A program made the position numbers and the translations under genes. This document shows, one piece after another, positions 7,646 through 16,581 of a stretch of 64,000 bases of DNA (the stretch's first letter is position 1; the number at the start of each line of letters is the position of its first letter). The notes under the pieces are model-generated. The model was not told the DNA's origin, searched no databases, and saw only the letters and a list, made by a program, of their open reading frames with translations. The stretch is from Luteimonas sp. RC10 (GTDB lineage Bacteria; Pseudomonadota; Gammaproteobacteria; Xanthomonadales; Xanthomonadaceae), in the NCBI RefSeq assembly GCF_014192745.1, contig NZ_JACHYJ010000005.1, positions 1 to 64,000 of the forward strand, written 5' to 3'.

Positions 7646-10600
7646 TTGAACCCGATGTCGATCCGAGTCCTGGCCGCCGCGTGCGCGTTGGGCCTGTCCG
7701 CCGCCGCCCATGCGCAGGCGCCCCGGCTGCTGTTCCACGTCTCGGCCGACCAGGGGCTGGTGGCCGATGTCGCCGCCGGCGATCCGGTGCCGAACTTCCA
7801 GGACAAGGTGCGTCTGGTCGAAGACGGCGTGCGCGGCAGCGCGATCACCTGGGACGATGATGGCGTGCTGTCGTGGGATGCGCCGGGCAACATCGACGCG
7901 CAGCGCGGCACGCTGAGCTTCTTCTGGCGTGCGCGCGATCCGCTGGGCGAGGCGCCGTTCGTGATCTTCCGCGTCGGCTATGCCGACCATTCGAGCTGGG
8001 ACATGGCGTGGCTCCGGATCGACTGGAACGGGCACGGCTTCGATGCGTTCGTGACCGATGCCAACCTCGCACGTTCGCGGGTGTCGTTCCGCATGGACAC
8101 GCCGCCCGCGGCCGACGCCTGGACCCATATCGCCTTCGGCTGGGATGAGACGCTCGGGGTACGCTTGTATGTGGACGGGCGCGAGGTCGCGCGCGAGGAG
8201 CGCCCGGCGAACGCCCAGGCGAGTTTCGACTATGACGCCGGCCTCGACCAGTTCGGCCTGGCCGCGCGCGTGCTCGCGCCGCACCAGGTGCAGAGCCGCT
8301 ACAACTTCCTGCGCGGCAGCGACTTCGACGACATCCGCATCCACGACCGCATGCTCGACGCGGCCGGCGTCCAGGCCGTGCGCGCGTTCGCGGCGCCGAC
8401 CACGTCGGTCGCGCCGGCGCAGCGCCAGGCCGCCTGGTGGTTCCGGCACGGTTGGCAGGACGGCGCGGCGCCGCCGCTGCTCGACGCGCCGACCACGTCG
8501 ATCCGCAAGGTCGAGTTCGCCGACACACGCGATCTCAAGCAATGGATGTGGAAGGCCACCGACGGTATCGCCGAGACCACCTGGCCCGGTGTCTACAACC
8601 GCTCGCGGCTGCGCGGGCGCGACGATTACTTCCAGCTGCCGGACTGGAACACCTACGTCGAGGGCGGCCGCGCGCTGGATCTGACCCTGCCTGACGAGTC
8701 GGTCAACCGGGTCGAGATCCGCGGCGCCGCCTACGGCCGCGTCCTGGCCGGTGACGATGCGGACACGCTGCAGCCGCTGTTCGAACGGCCGCAGGGTATC
8801 GTGCGCAGCGTCGACGACTTTCCGCTGCGCCGCGGCGGCCATCTGCGCTTCGAGAACGTCGCGCAGGAAACCCCGATCCAGGAGATCTGGGCCTATCGCG
8901 TCGAGGCCGCCGACGAGCCGGCGGGTTCGGTCCGGCAGGTCTACACCGTGCGCAGCGACGCCGAGGTCGACTACACCAATCTCGCCGAACTGCGCGGCTA
9001 CATCGAGGGGCGGTTCGCACCGGAGGAGCGCAGCACGGTGATCGCGCTGCCCGGCCGGGCGGCCTACCGCAAGCGTGCGCCGGCGTCAGCCGATGCGCCG
9101 CGGCAGCCGGTGGTGCATGTGCTGATTCCCTCGGGCATCGGCGATGCGCCGGCCGCGCAGCCGCTGATCCGCAGTTGGGCGCACAGCTGGGAGAACATGT
9201 ACGACGGGCTCGACGGCATCGCGATCGACCTGCCTGCGCTCGACCTGCCGGCCACGCATACCATCGACGGCACCGGGGCGATCCCGCTCAACATCCGCAT
9301 CAAGGACCCGATCTGGCCGGCGCGCGACATGATCGATGTCTCGGTCTCGGTGCGCCCGGGCCAGGCACGCACGCTGTGGCTGGACCTGCGCGATCGCATC
9401 CTCAGCGACGACAGCCTGTGGATCAGCATCGCCTCGGCGGCGCCGGGCTTCGACGCGGCCGCGCTCGACGGGGCGCAGATCCGGATGGTCTACAAGCCCC
9501 GCGCCGAGGCGCTGGTCGAGCATGTCGCCGACCGCTTCAACCAGGTGCGCGACAACTGGGGCTTCCTGGTCGAGGAACACACCACCTCCAAGCGCCAGCG
9601 ACTCTACGCACGCGCCTACGCCGACATCAGCGATCTGCTGCGGGTCGATCCCGACCACGCGCTGGGCCGGTTGTACTGGAACTACATGAGCTACAACAGC
9701 CAGGGCCGGCCGCCGTTCGCGCAGCCCGAGCCGCCGGCCGGTGTGCCGCTGTGGGCGTTCCGCCAGCTCGAGGATCTCAAGGCGGTCCGGCGCTTCGTCG
9801 AATGGTGGATCGACGAGCGCCAGGTGCCGTTCGGCGACTTCGGCGGCGGCATCTCCGACGACAGCGATCTGCTGCAGCAGTGGCCGGGCCTGGCACTGAT
9901 GGGCGTGCTGCCCGACAAGCTCAATGCCTCGCTGACTGCGCTGGCCGACGCGGCCTATGCCAATGGCATGTTCACCGGCGGCCTGTCGACGATCGAGACC
10001 GACGAGCTGCATGCCTACGAGGAGGGCATCAACACCAACAGCGCGATGGCCCTGCTCAACTGGGGCGATCCGCTGACGATGACCCGGCTGATGGAGACCG
10101 TGCGCGACCTCGACGAGAAGATCGTGCTGCGCAACCCGCAGGGGCATCGGCTGTTCTCGAGTAACTGGTTCGGCGGGCGCAAGGTCTACCGCGAGCCGCG
10201 CTGGCAGTGGCAGAAGCCGTACTCGTTCCCGGTGCTGCACCCGGCCTTCGTGCTCGGCGTGTTCAATGCCGATCCGACCAGCCGGGCGATGATCACCGGA
10301 CTGGCTGACGGCTATCTGGCCCATGCCTACACCGACGCACAAGGCGTCTGGCAACTGCCCAACGAGATCCACTGGGCGACCGGCGAGCGGCGTGGCGGCG
10401 ACCTCTTCGACGGCTCCGGCGGCGCTGACACCATGCACCTGTACTGGGCGGCGTGGCGTTGGACCGGCGATGCGAAGTACCTGCGTCCGCTGCAGTACCG
10501 GGTGGACCGCAGCGGCCCGGCCGGTCTGTCGAACCTGGCGGAGAACTATGTCGATGCGCTCGGCCGGCGCGCGGACTGGGGCCAGCGTCTGCAGCAATCG

Positions 10601-11464
10601 GCCGACAGCGGCGAGACCGGCGTGCAGAGCGTGTTCGCCTGGCAGCAGACCGGCGACAAGCGCTATCTCGAGGCGCTGCATGCCGACGGCATCCAAGCCA
10701 AGGCGCAGCGCGAATACATGAACACCGAAGGCCATTGGTGGTCGGACCGGGTGGAGGCGCCGAGCGAATTCCTGCAGCGCGCACGGCTGGGCGGGCTCGC
10801 GCTCAAGCGCAACACGACCTATCCCGGGCACACGGTGAGCTGGCGCTTCGCCGACGACGCGCAGGCCGAACAGGTCGCGCTGCTGGTCTCGGCGCCCTCG
10901 CGCGAACGTTTCAAGGTCATCGCGTACAACACCGGCACGCGCACCGCGCACGCGACGATGACCGGCTGGAACGTCGCCCCCGGGCGCTGGCGGATGGTCA
11001 GTGGCGTGGACCGCAGCGGCGACGAGAGCATCGACGGTCGCGCGCAGACGCGCGAGATTCGGCTCGAATCGAGTGCATCGGTCGATCTGGTGTTCGTGCC
11101 CGGCCAGACCCAGGTGTTCGAGTTCGAACGCATCGAAGCCGGCACGCCGGTCGACGTGCGTCCCGACATCGGCATCGGCCGCGGCGATGTGCGCGTGGTC
11201 GACGGTGCAGTCGAAGCGACCGTGCACAGTCTCGGCCATGCCGATGCGCCGGGCGGCGTGGCGATCCTCGAGACTGCGGATGGGCGCGAACTCGCGCGGG
11301 CGGACCTGCCGCCGCTCGCGGCGCCGCGGGACCTGCGTCCGCGCACGGCCACCGTGCGCCTGCAGCCTGCGGGCCGCCTGCCAGATGGCGCACAGGTGCG
11401 GATCGCGCTGCCGGGCGATGCCGAAGAAGTCACGCGCCTGAACAACGTCGCGCCGGTGCGCTGA
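7646..11464 (+). CDS. large secreted LamG / alpha-helical toroid protein of unknown activity
   Basis: I do not recognise a named family for this 1272-aa protein. A signal peptide (SIRVLAAACALGLSAAAHAQA) is followed by a concanavalin/LamG-like domain at about residues 30-250 (LSFFWRARDPLG near 90, DDIRIHDRML near 230). A beta-rich module at 290-420 contains WMWKATDGIAETTWPGVYNRS. From about 620 to 1050 the sequence is helical and rich in W, E and H (FVEWWIDERQ, GGGISDDSDLLQQWPGLALMG, GLSTIETDELHAYEEGINTN), which looks like an alpha/alpha-toroid such as lyases and unsaturated glycosidases use. The C-terminus (1170-1270) looks like a CARDB/beta-sandwich module. It lies 139 bases after receptor 2, probably co-transcribed. 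A role as a secreted or periplasmic pectin-active enzyme is inference. If ATG 7655 is used it is three residues shorter. Confidence 0.7.
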   Translation: MNPMSIRVLAAACALGLSAAAHAQAPRLLFHVSADQGLVADVAAGDPVPNFQDKVRLVEDGVRGSAITWDDDGVLSWDAPGNIDAQRGTLSFFWRARDPLGEAPFVIFRVGYADHSSWDMAWLRIDWNGHGFDAFVTDANLARSRVSFRMDTPPAADAWTHIAFGWDETLGVRLYVDGREVAREERPANAQASFDYDAGLDQFGLAARVLAPHQVQSRYNFLRGSDFDDIRIHDRMLDAAGVQAVRAFAAPTTSVAPAQRQAAWWFRHGWQDGAAPPLLDAPTTSIRKVEFADTRDLKQWMWKATDGIAETTWPGVYNRSRLRGRDDYFQLPDWNTYVEGGRALDLTLPDESVNRVEIRGAAYGRVLAGDDADTLQPLFERPQGIVRSVDDFPLRRGGHLRFENVAQETPIQEIWAYRVEAADEPAGSVRQVYTVRSDAEVDYTNLAELRGYIEGRFAPEERSTVIALPGRAAYRKRAPASADAPRQPVVHVLIPSGIGDAPAAQPLIRSWAHSWENMYDGLDGIAIDLPALDLPATHTIDGTGAIPLNIRIKDPIWPARDMIDVSVSVRPGQARTLWLDLRDRILSDDSLWISIASAAPGFDAAALDGAQIRMVYKPRAEALVEHVADRFNQVRDNWGFLVEEHTTSKRQRLYARAYADISDLLRVDPDHALGRLYWNYMSYNSQGRPPFAQPEPPAGVPLWAFRQLEDLKAVRRFVEWWIDERQVPFGDFGGGISDDSDLLQQWPGLALMGVLPDKLNASLTALADAAYANGMFTGGLSTIETDELHAYEEGINTNSAMALLNWGDPLTMTRLMETVRDLDEKIVLRNPQGHRLFSSNWFGGRKVYREPRWQWQKPYSFPVLHPAFVLGVFNADPTSRAMITGLADGYLAHAYTDAQGVWQLPNEIHWATGERRGGDLFDGSGGADTMHLYWAAWRWTGDAKYLRPLQYRVDRSGPAGLSNLAENYVDALGRRADWGQRLQQSADSGETGVQSVFAWQQTGDKRYLEALHADGIQAKAQREYMNTEGHWWSDRVEAPSEFLQRARLGGLALKRNTTYPGHTVSWRFADDAQAEQVALLVSAPSRERFKVIAYNTGTRTAHATMTGWNVAPGRWRMVSGVDRSGDESIDGRAQTREIRLESSASVDLVFVPGQTQVFEFERIEAGTPVDVRPDIGIGRGDVRVVDGAVEATVHSLGHADAPGGVAILETADGRELARADLPPLAAPRDLRPRTATVRLQPAGRLPDGAQVRIALPGDAEEVTRLNNVAPVR

Positions 11465-11515
11465 GGGACGCGCGGCGCTTGGGGGCGTCCGGCATGCGCC
11501 GGGCGCCCGACCCGG

Positions 11516-13111
11516 CTATTGCGTGCCGCGCTGCACGAAGGGTGCTTGCCGGTAGAGCCGGCGCTCGCCGCCGCGCGGGTCGTCCTCGAGTCGCGAAGGC
11601 GTGTCGAAGACCATCGTCTCGCGGCGCGCCAGGCTGTACGGCGCCCAGTGCGTCAGGCCGGTATGGTTCGGATTCCCCGAACGCGCGAAGGCGAGCAGGG
11701 CGCCCTGCATCACCGCGGCCATGTCGCGTGCGCGCGCATCGTCGCCGGTGCGGCTACCGGCACGATCGATCGTGCCGAACACCAGCGGGATGTCGAGGGT
11801 GTGGAAGGCGCGCATCCGCTCGCCGCCGTGCGGATACCAGTCGAGCTGATAGGCCCAGGTGTTGTGGCCCTGGGCGGTGCGCACTTCCAGCTCTTCGATC
11901 GCGCCGCGCCACGAGCGGCCGGCAGTGGTGGCGGCGAAAAACACCTCCGACGGCGTGTAGTCCGGGTACAGCCGCCGGTACTCGGCAATCACGACCGCGG
12001 GGTCGAGATCGACGAACTGTTGCGTGCGCAGTTTGGCCGGCAGCGCCTCCCAGTCCAGGCTGAAGTTGTCCGGATCGTGGCCGAGGAAGGCGCGGGTCTC
12101 GTCGCGCGTGTTGCCGATCACCATTGGGATCTGCGCCGACTGCGGGGGCGCATCCGGCCAGAACGGGTGGCGCGGCAACGTGACCGTGTCCACGACCGGG
12201 CCGAAGTACAGGCTGCTGTCCTCCACGCGTGAGGGGTCGCGGACGAGCTGCGCGTCGAGCAGGGCCTGCATCGGCAGCGTACGCAGCCGCTCGACGTCCG
12301 CGGGCGCCACGCCCAGCGCGTCCAGAAACAGACGCGCGCGCTGGTCGGCGGCGCGCGGCCCGGCCGCGGTGACCTGCTGCCCGCTCATCGTCCAGGCGCG
12401 GTGGAACAGCCCCTGCGCGGACGGCATCGCCATCAGCGTGGCGATCTTCGCGCCGCCGCCGGACTGGCCGAACAGCGTCACGTTGCCCGCGTCGCCGCCG
12501 AACTCCTCGGCATGCGCCGCGACCCACTGCAGTGCCTGTACCAGATCGAGCTGGCCGACATTGCCCGACTGCGCCAGCGCCGGGCCGCCGAGGTCGCGCA
12601 GCGCCAGGTAGCCGAACGCGTTCAAGCGATGGTTCACGGTGACGACCACGACATCACCGCGGCGGCACAGGGGGCCGCCGTCGTAGAGCGGATCGCTGCC
12701 CGATCCGGTCGAGAATGCGCCGCCGTGGATGTAGACCAGGATCGGCCGGCGCGCACCGTCGCGCAGGCCGGGTGTCCAGACGTTGAGGAACAGGCAGTCC
12801 TCGCTGCCTGGGCCTTCGCCGCCGCGCTGGGGGGCGGACGCGCCATAGGCCAACGCGTCGTGCACGCCGCGCCAGGCCGGCGCGGGCGCGGCGGGCATGA
12901 ACCGTCGCGGTGCGGTATCGGCGCCGTAGCGCACGCCGCGGAAGACGTGCACGCCGTCCTCGATCGCGCCGCCGATGCGGCCGCCGGCCACGCGCGCGAC
13001 GCTGGTGCGGGGCGCGGCGGCGAAGGCAGCGGGCAGGGCGGCGAGGGCGCCGGCGAACGCGCCGGCCTGGAGCAGGCGGCGACGGTGGGGATCGGTCGGG
13101 GTGTCGGTCAT
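11516..13111 (-). CDS. type B carboxylesterase, exported
   Basis: Carboxylesterase/para-nitrobenzyl-esterase family protein of 531 aa, expected to hydrolyse acyl esters; here probably an ester decoration of plant cell-wall polymer. ATG 13111 is chosen because it overlaps the upstream stop in ATGA, and it exposes an N-terminal RRRLLQAGAF...AALPAAFA export signal that resembles a Tat signal. Family motifs are RGVRYG, SEDCLFLNVWTP, the oxyanion HGGAF and nucleophile FGQSGGG (Ser 217), where most members have GESAGG. A His near the C-terminus (AFHTLDIPLVFGT) fits the triad. It is the second gene of a two-esterase operon facing away from the TRAP operon. The exact substrate is unknown; a pectin methyl- or acetyl-ester is a guess. 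Confidence 0.85.
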   Translation of the reverse strand: MTDTPTDPHRRRLLQAGAFAGALAALPAAFAAAPRTSVARVAGGRIGGAIEDGVHVFRGVRYGADTAPRRFMPAAPAPAWRGVHDALAYGASAPQRGGEGPGSEDCLFLNVWTPGLRDGARRPILVYIHGGAFSTGSGSDPLYDGGPLCRRGDVVVVTVNHRLNAFGYLALRDLGGPALAQSGNVGQLDLVQALQWVAAHAEEFGGDAGNVTLFGQSGGGAKIATLMAMPSAQGLFHRAWTMSGQQVTAAGPRAADQRARLFLDALGVAPADVERLRTLPMQALLDAQLVRDPSRVEDSSLYFGPVVDTVTLPRHPFWPDAPPQSAQIPMVIGNTRDETRAFLGHDPDNFSLDWEALPAKLRTQQFVDLDPAVVIAEYRRLYPDYTPSEVFFAATTAGRSWRGAIEELEVRTAQGHNTWAYQLDWYPHGGERMRAFHTLDIPLVFGTIDRAGSRTGDDARARDMAAVMQGALLAFARSGNPNHTGLTHWAPYSLARRETMVFDTPSRLEDDPRGGERRLYRQAPFVQRGTQ

Positions 13112-14064
13112 GGGCGTGGCGGCAGGCTGTCGATCCAGTCGAGGGCGAGGTGCGGCCAACGCGCCAACGGGCCGTGCGCATCGCGCACGCCGAAGCCGTG
13201 GCCGCCGGTGGGGAAGACGTGCAGCGACGCCGGCACGCTGGCCGTGAGAGCCGCGGCGTGCATCGCCAGCGCGTTGCCGACCGGCACCGTGGGGTCGTCC
13301 TGTGCGTGCAGCAGGAACAGTGGCGGGGTGCGTGCGTCGACATGGCGCTCGGGTGACAGGCGTGCCAATGCGAGGTCCGCCGGCGCGTCGCTCGCGGCCA
13401 GCAGGCGATCGCGCGACCCGGCATGCGCGAGACCGTCGCGCATCGAGATCACCGGGTAGATCAGCAGCGCGAAGTCCGGGCGCCCGTCGATCCGGTCGAT
13501 CGCATCGACCGGCGTGTACGCTGGTGCCGGATGGGTCGCCAGGCGGGCGGCGACATGGCCGCCGGCCGAGAACCCCATCACCCCGATGCGTGCCGGGTCG
13601 ATGCCGTCGTCACCGGCGCGGGCACGGATGATCCGCAACGCGCGCTGGGCATCGGCAAGCGGGGCGTCGGGCCCTTCAGCATGGCGCCGGTCGGGCAGGC
13701 GGTAGCGCAGCACGAACAGTGTGATACCGGCCGCGTCGACGAAGGCGGGAATCAAGGCGGTGCCTTCCTTGTCGAGCACCACACGCGCATAGCCGCCGCC
13801 GGGTACGACCAGCAACGCCTGGCCATTGGGACGTGCCGGCGCGTACATTGCGAGATAGGGCGTACGCACATCCTCGACGATCCGGTCCGGGCGCGCCGGA
13901 TCCTGGCTGCGCTCGGTGACCCGGTCGCCGCCTGCCGCGTCGGCTGCCGGCCACAGGTCGATGCGTTGCTCTCTGGCAACGGGCGCGGCCTGGACGGCGC
14001 TGAGGCCGGAGGCAGCGAGCATCAGCAGCGCACAGCACAGCGGGCGGATGGACCTGCGCAGCAT
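13108..14064 (-). CDS. secreted alpha/beta hydrolase (acetyl esterase-like)
   Basis: Alpha/beta hydrolase of 318 aa in the BD-FAE/acetyl-xylan-esterase-like group, predicted to deacetylate oligosaccharides in the periplasm. ATG 14064 gives a signal peptide (MLRRSIRPLCCALLMLAASG ... VQA). Motifs are VPGGGYARV (oxyanion loop), GFSAGG (nucleophile Ser 166), DDPTVP (acid) and GHGFG (His). Longer in-frame starts exist but would run through the operator region at 14125-14142. The gene overlaps the carboxylesterase by four bases, so the two are translationally coupled. It is divergent from the hydratase/TRAP operon, sharing the operator. Rhamnogalacturonan or pectin acetyl groups are the likely targets, inferred from the locus. 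Confidence 0.82.
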   Translation of the reverse strand: MLRRSIRPLCCALLMLAASGLSAVQAAPVAREQRIDLWPAADAAGGDRVTERSQDPARPDRIVEDVRTPYLAMYAPARPNGQALLVVPGGGYARVVLDKEGTALIPAFVDAAGITLFVLRYRLPDRRHAEGPDAPLADAQRALRIIRARAGDDGIDPARIGVMGFSAGGHVAARLATHPAPAYTPVDAIDRIDGRPDFALLIYPVISMRDGLAHAGSRDRLLAASDAPADLALARLSPERHVDARTPPLFLLHAQDDPTVPVGNALAMHAAALTASVPASLHVFPTGGHGFGVRDAHGPLARWPHLALDWIDSLPPRP

Positions 14065-14124
14065 GGGGAGCGTTCCGATGATGGGCGTGGGGTGCGATGC
14101 GTTTTGCCGCACTGCACATTGAAG

Positions 14125-14142
14125 ATGACACCGGTTTACCAT
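14125..14142 (+). promoter_or_regulatory. LacI-type operator 3, shared by divergent operons
   Basis: ATGACACCGGTTTACCAT contains the conserved nonamer in reverse orientation (CGGTGTCAT on the minus strand) and a palindromic ACCGGT centre. It is 60 bases from the esterase ATG at 14064 and 61 bases from the TTG at 14204, so one site could control both directions. Confidence 0.65.
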
Positions 14143-14191
14143 ACAAGACATCCCCAGCGGCCGCGATCTGCGGCGCAGCAACGACCAGGTC

Positions 14192-14196
14192 AGGAG
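14192..14196 (+). promoter_or_regulatory. RBS supporting a TTG start
   Basis: AGGAG lies seven bases before TTG 14204, and no ATG or GTG gives a better-spaced start for the hydratase gene. Confidence 0.6.
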
Positions 14197-14203
14197 ATCG
14201 AGT

Positions 14204-15055
14204 TTGAACAACGGCACCGCGCATCCGACCGCGCAGGACGATCCTGCGGACCCGACACAGGGCATCGTCGACGCCTTCGGGCACGCGCGCCGCAACGGCG
14301 CTGCGCTTCCCGACTTCCCAGGGGTCATTCCCGAGACGCTGGTCGACGCCTATGCCGTGCAGGACGCCGCGATCGCGGCCTGGCCGGATGCGGTGGTCGG
14401 CTGGAAGGTCGGCTACATCGCCGCCGAGCGGCGCGACATCTCCGGCGACGACCGCCTGCTGGGTCCGATCTTCCGGCGCAACCTGCAGCAGGCGGGGCAG
14501 GCCACGCGCATCGCGGTGTTCGCCGGTGGCTTCGGCGCGATCGAGGCCGAGTATGTGCTGCGCCTCGATGCCGACGCGCCTGCCGACAAGCTGGACTGGA
14601 CGCCCGACGAAGCCGCCGCGCACCCGGCCACGCTGTTCATCGGGCTGGAGGTGGCGAGCAGCCCGCTGGCGACGATCAACGTGCTCGGCCCGCGCGTGGT
14701 GATCTCCGATTTCGGCAACAACAACGGCCTGGTCGTCGGCGGCGAGATCGCCGACTGGACCGGGCTGGACGAGGCGCGCCTGCGCGTCGAGAGCCGCATC
14801 GATGGCGCGGTCGTGGGCAGCGGCGGTGCGACCACGCTGCCTGGCGGTCTGCGCGCGGCCTTCGCGTTCGCACTGGCGCGCTCGGCGCGACGCGGCCGTC
14901 CGCTGCGCCGCGGCGAGTTGATCGCGACCGGCAATGCCACCGGTATCCACGACATCGCGCCCGGCCAGCGCGCCGAGGTGATCTTCGACGGCCACGGCAC
15001 GATCACCGTCGATGTCGAGGCCGCCGCGCCCCAGGCGCCGGGGACGGTCGCATGA
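14204..15055 (+). CDS. 2-keto-4-pentenoate hydratase (MhpD)/FAH-family enzyme
   Basis: Cytoplasmic enzyme of 283 aa in the MhpD hydratase branch of the fumarylacetoacetate-hydrolase superfamily, which acts on 2-keto acids with a divalent metal. The family's expected Lys and three acidic metal ligands are visible: Lys 68 in GWKVGY, Glu 114 and Glu 116 in GAIEAEYV, and Glu 149 in FIGLEVASS. It starts with TTG after AGGAG. The stop overlaps the ATG of dctP in ATGA, so it is translationally coupled to a TRAP transporter. In an aromatic pathway it would hydrate 2-hydroxypentadienoate, but no aromatic genes are present. Here it more likely acts on a deoxy-keto acid made from the imported sugar acid. 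That substrate is inference. Confidence 0.75.
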   Translation: MNNGTAHPTAQDDPADPTQGIVDAFGHARRNGAALPDFPGVIPETLVDAYAVQDAAIAAWPDAVVGWKVGYIAAERRDISGDDRLLGPIFRRNLQQAGQATRIAVFAGGFGAIEAEYVLRLDADAPADKLDWTPDEAAAHPATLFIGLEVASSPLATINVLGPRVVISDFGNNNGLVVGGEIADWTGLDEARLRVESRIDGAVVGSGGATTLPGGLRAAFAFALARSARRGRPLRRGELIATGNATGIHDIAPGQRAEVIFDGHGTITVDVEAAAPQAPGTVA

Positions 15056-16044
15056 CCTCGCGGCGGCGCTTTCTGGCCGGGCTCGGTGCGGTGTGCGCCG
15101 CGCCGTTGCTGCCCGCGGCCTTGCATGCCGACGACGGCGCGACCGTACTGACCGCCACCGACGTGCACGTCGCCGGTTATCCGACCGTCGAGGCGGTGAA
15201 GTGGATCGGCGAGACACTCGAGCGCGAGACCAGCGGTCGGGTGCGTTTGCGCCAGTACCACTCCGGTCAGCTGGGCCGCGAGGCCGAAGCGATCGACATG
15301 GCCCGCTTCGGCGCGATCGACATGACCCGCGTCTACGCAGGCGCGCTCAACAACGCCTTTCCGCTGACCACCGCGCTGTGTCTGCCGTACGCGTTCGATT
15401 CGGTCGCGCACCTGCGCCATGCGCTCGACGGCGGCATCGCACAGACCGTGCTCGACGGCTTCGGCAGCCGCGACCTGGTCGGGCTGGCGGTCTACGACAG
15501 CGGCGCACGCTGCTTCTACAACACGCGGCACGCGATCCGCACGCCCGCCGATCTCCACGGCCTGAAGCTGCGCGTGGCCTCGTCGGACATGTTCATCGAC
15601 CTGATGCGGCTGCTCGGCGCCAATCCCACGCCGATGTCGCTCGGCGACACGTTCTCGGGCATGGAGACGCACATGATCGACGGCGCCGAGAACAACATGC
15701 GCAGCTTCCATTCCAGCCGTCACTTCGAGGCGGCACGGTTCTGGTCGCAGAGCGAGCACTCCTACGCGCCGGACATCCTGCTGATCTCGCGCCGCTCGCT
15801 CGACGCGCTGGCGCCTGCCGACCGCGACCTGCTGATCGACACTGCGCGCGCCTCGGTGCCGGTGATGCGCCGCTTGTGGGACGCCTCCGAAGAAGCCGCG
15901 CGCCAGGCCGTGCGCGATTACGGCATCGCGTTCAACGAGGTCGACATGGACGCGTTCCGCACCGCGGCCGCGCCGCTGCGCGAGCGCTACCTGCGCCAGC
16001 CCGAACTCCAGACCCTCTACCGTCGCATCCGCGACTTCGCCTGA
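15052..16044 (+). CDS. dctP: TRAP transporter substrate-binding protein
   Basis: Periplasmic solute-binding protein of 330 aa, DctP family. The N-terminus SRRRFLAGLGAVCAAPLL is a Tat-like export signal. The core has the conserved arginine region: Arg 174 in HGLKLRVASSD, and GARCFYNTRH (Arg 153). Both regions coordinate a carboxylate in characterised TRAP binding proteins, so the ligand should be an organic or sugar acid. Uronate-binding TRAP proteins are known. Context points to galacturonate, an unsaturated galacturonide or a deoxy-keto uronate. It overlaps the hydratase gene by four bases and precedes dctQ by seventeen. Confidence 0.9.
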   Translation: MTSRRRFLAGLGAVCAAPLLPAALHADDGATVLTATDVHVAGYPTVEAVKWIGETLERETSGRVRLRQYHSGQLGREAEAIDMARFGAIDMTRVYAGALNNAFPLTTALCLPYAFDSVAHLRHALDGGIAQTVLDGFGSRDLVGLAVYDSGARCFYNTRHAIRTPADLHGLKLRVASSDMFIDLMRLLGANPTPMSLGDTFSGMETHMIDGAENNMRSFHSSRHFEAARFWSQSEHSYAPDILLISRRSLDALAPADRDLLIDTARASVPVMRRLWDASEEAARQAVRDYGIAFNEVDMDAFRTAAAPLRERYLRQPELQTLYRRIRDFA

Positions 16045-16061
16045 CACACGGGGACCCCGCG

Positions 16062-16580
16062 ATGTCCGAAGCCTCGACTCTCCCACCGCTGGGCGCCGCC
16101 GGGCGCCTGCTCGAGCGGATCGCCCATCTCGCTATCGCCATCGCCGCCACCGCCCTGTTCGGGCTGGTCATCGTGCAGGGCTGGCAGGTGTTCGCCCGCT
16201 ACGTGATCAACGATTCGCCCAGTTGGACCGAGCCGGTCACGTTGCTGCTGCTGAGCACGGCGATGAGCCTGGGCGCGGCCGCCGGCGTGCACACCAACCG
16301 GCACTTCGGCTTCTACCTGCTGCACGACCACGTGCGCCCGGCGGTCCGGCGCGGCATCGACCTGCTGGTGCCGCTGGTGATCGCCGCGATCGGCGCGGTC
16401 ATCGCCTGGTGGGGCGCGCTGCTGCTGCTCGATGGGCTGCACATCAAGGCCGCGGGCGCGGCGATGCCGCAGAGCATCAACTACCTGCCGCTGTCGATCG
16501 GCGGCGCGCTGATGGTGGTCTTCGCACTCAACCGTTTCGCATTGGCGCTGCGTCCGCGCGTCGAAGAGGAGGGCCACTGA
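16062..16580 (+). CDS. dctQ: TRAP transporter small permease
   Basis: Inner-membrane DctQ subunit of 172 aa with four predicted helices (LAIAIAATALFGLVIVQGW, TEPVTLLLLSTAMSLGAAAG, LLVPLVIAAIGAVIAWWGALL, YLPLSIGGALMVVFALN). Between the first two helices is FARYVINDSPSWTEP, the usual signature of the family. It forms the permease with DctM, using a sodium or proton gradient. One base separates it from dctM, so the two are expressed together. Confidence 0.9.
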   Translation: MSEASTLPPLGAAGRLLERIAHLAIAIAATALFGLVIVQGWQVFARYVINDSPSWTEPVTLLLLSTAMSLGAAAGVHTNRHFGFYLLHDHVRPAVRRGIDLLVPLVIAAIGAVIAWWGALLLLDGLHIKAAGAAMPQSINYLPLSIGGALMVVFALNRFALALRPRVEEEGH

Positions 16581-16581
16581 C

